From Azophilus sp965199705 (GTDB taxonomy: Bacteria > Pseudomonadota > Gammaproteobacteria > Pseudomonadales > Azotimanducaceae), in the NCBI GenBank assembly GCA_965199705.1, contig OZ241359.1:2480001-2544000 (forward strand): a stretch of 64,000 bases of DNA. The letters run 5' to 3'. Made by a program: the position numbers and the translations under genes. How positions within the stretch are numbered: position 1 is the first letter of the stretch; each line of letters begins with the position of its first letter. The notes beneath the pieces were generated by a model. That model was not told where the DNA came from. It was given only the letters and a program-made list of their open reading frames with translations, and made no database searches. Shown piece after piece: positions 63,788-64,000 of this stretch.

Positions 63788-64000
63788 ATGGCGCGGGATT
63801 CAAAAATCGAATGGACCGATCATACTTTCAATCCCTGGTGGGGGTGCACCAAGGTGTCACCCGCTTGTGATCATTGCTACGCTGAAACCTGGGCGAGGCG
63901 CTTGGGGTTCGACGTCTGGAGCGCGAAGAGGCCGCGCCGCCTTCCAAGCGAAGCCTACTGGCGGCAGCCTCATCGCTGGAACGCAGAGGCGGCTCGCAGC
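63788..64000 (+). CDS. DUF5131 / phage Gp37-Gp68 family protein (5' part only)
   Basis: The first 71 codons of a gene cut by the window edge. It reads MARDSKIEWTDHTFNPWWGC then TKVSPACDHCYAETWARRLG. The WTD-x-T-x-NPW-x-GC-x-K-V-S-P-x-C-x-x-C-Y-A-E pattern is the hallmark of the DUF5131 (phage Gp37/Gp68) family, with three Cys spaced like a radical-SAM-type or metal cluster site. GGAGG lies seven bases upstream of the ATG. Members are frequently encoded beside a three-Cys-motif partner protein (TcmP), which would lie beyond the window. Function is not established; phage-related or DNA/RNA-modifying roles have been suggested. Confidence 0.88.
   Translation, partial: MARDSKIEWTDHTFNPWWGCTKVSPACDHCYAETWARRLGFDVWSAKRPRRLPSEAYWRQPHRWNAEAARS

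Overview
This is a 64 kb piece of a GC-rich Gram-negative chromosome. The lpxC gene, DusA, a Pseudomonas-like RssB/RssC phosphatase and anti-anti-sigma pair, and several TonB-dependent receptors point to a gammaproteobacterium. The very large multi-domain adhesin, the toxin-antitoxin pairs and the restriction-modification system would fit a host- or particle-associated lifestyle, but that is inference. No rRNA, tRNA or CRISPR array was seen.

Region 1 (1-13.4 kb) is mostly core genome. It holds a periplasmic cyclophilin, an operon encoding a TonB receptor, an ABC ATPase and two DUF3526-type permeases led by a small His-rich secreted protein, then gltX and lpxC. dusA and a TerB-like gene diverge from lpxC. 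An RssB-like/STAS pair, a degraded TonB receptor tail and a glutathione S-transferase follow. Region 2 (13.7-22.8 kb) has a Type III restriction-modification pair (large Mod plus Res) and, convergent to it, a lipoprotein phosphoesterase with a Na+/solute symporter.

Region 3 (23.1-37.1 kb) looks like a catabolic and uptake cluster. It has an ornithine-cyclodeaminase-family enzyme, an FAD amine/amino-acid oxidase, an APC permease, an Asp/Glu-racemase-fold enzyme without the usual catalytic cysteines, a LysR regulator, an acyl-CoA synthetase and a TonB-dependent receptor. Three near-identical LysR-type boxes (ATCAC-N5-GTGAY, a T-N11-A pattern) lie before the synthetase, after it, and before the receptor. 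Between synthetase and receptor sits an A+T-richer AAA ATPase gene. It is cleanly interrupted by a 2,238 bp IS66-type element with an 8 bp target duplication, and this element carries a D12-class DNA adenine methyltransferase ahead of its transposase. A deletion-scarred duplicate of the synthetase gene flanks the insert, recording how the cluster was broken up.

Region 4 (37.2-39.3 kb) contains two different toxin-antitoxin modules (VapBC and RES-Xre), each with a palindrome just upstream, and the stump of a sugar-phosphate isomerase. Region 5 (39.3-61.4 kb) is a single gene of about 22.1 kb for an approximately 7,370-residue autotransporter adhesin. It has Calx-beta, fibronectin III, cadherin-like, Ig-like and PKD-like domains, a disulfide-compatible C-x-RGD-C site, near-identical 894 bp internal DNA repeats, and a 19-cytosine tract about 100 bp upstream of the likely start. 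Region 6 (61.7-64 kb) has an IS91-type remnant, an unrecognised three-gene set (ribbon-helix-helix protein, winged-helix-like protein, membrane protein) with a perfect operator palindrome over its promoter, and the start of a DUF5131 (phage Gp37/Gp68) gene cut by the window edge.
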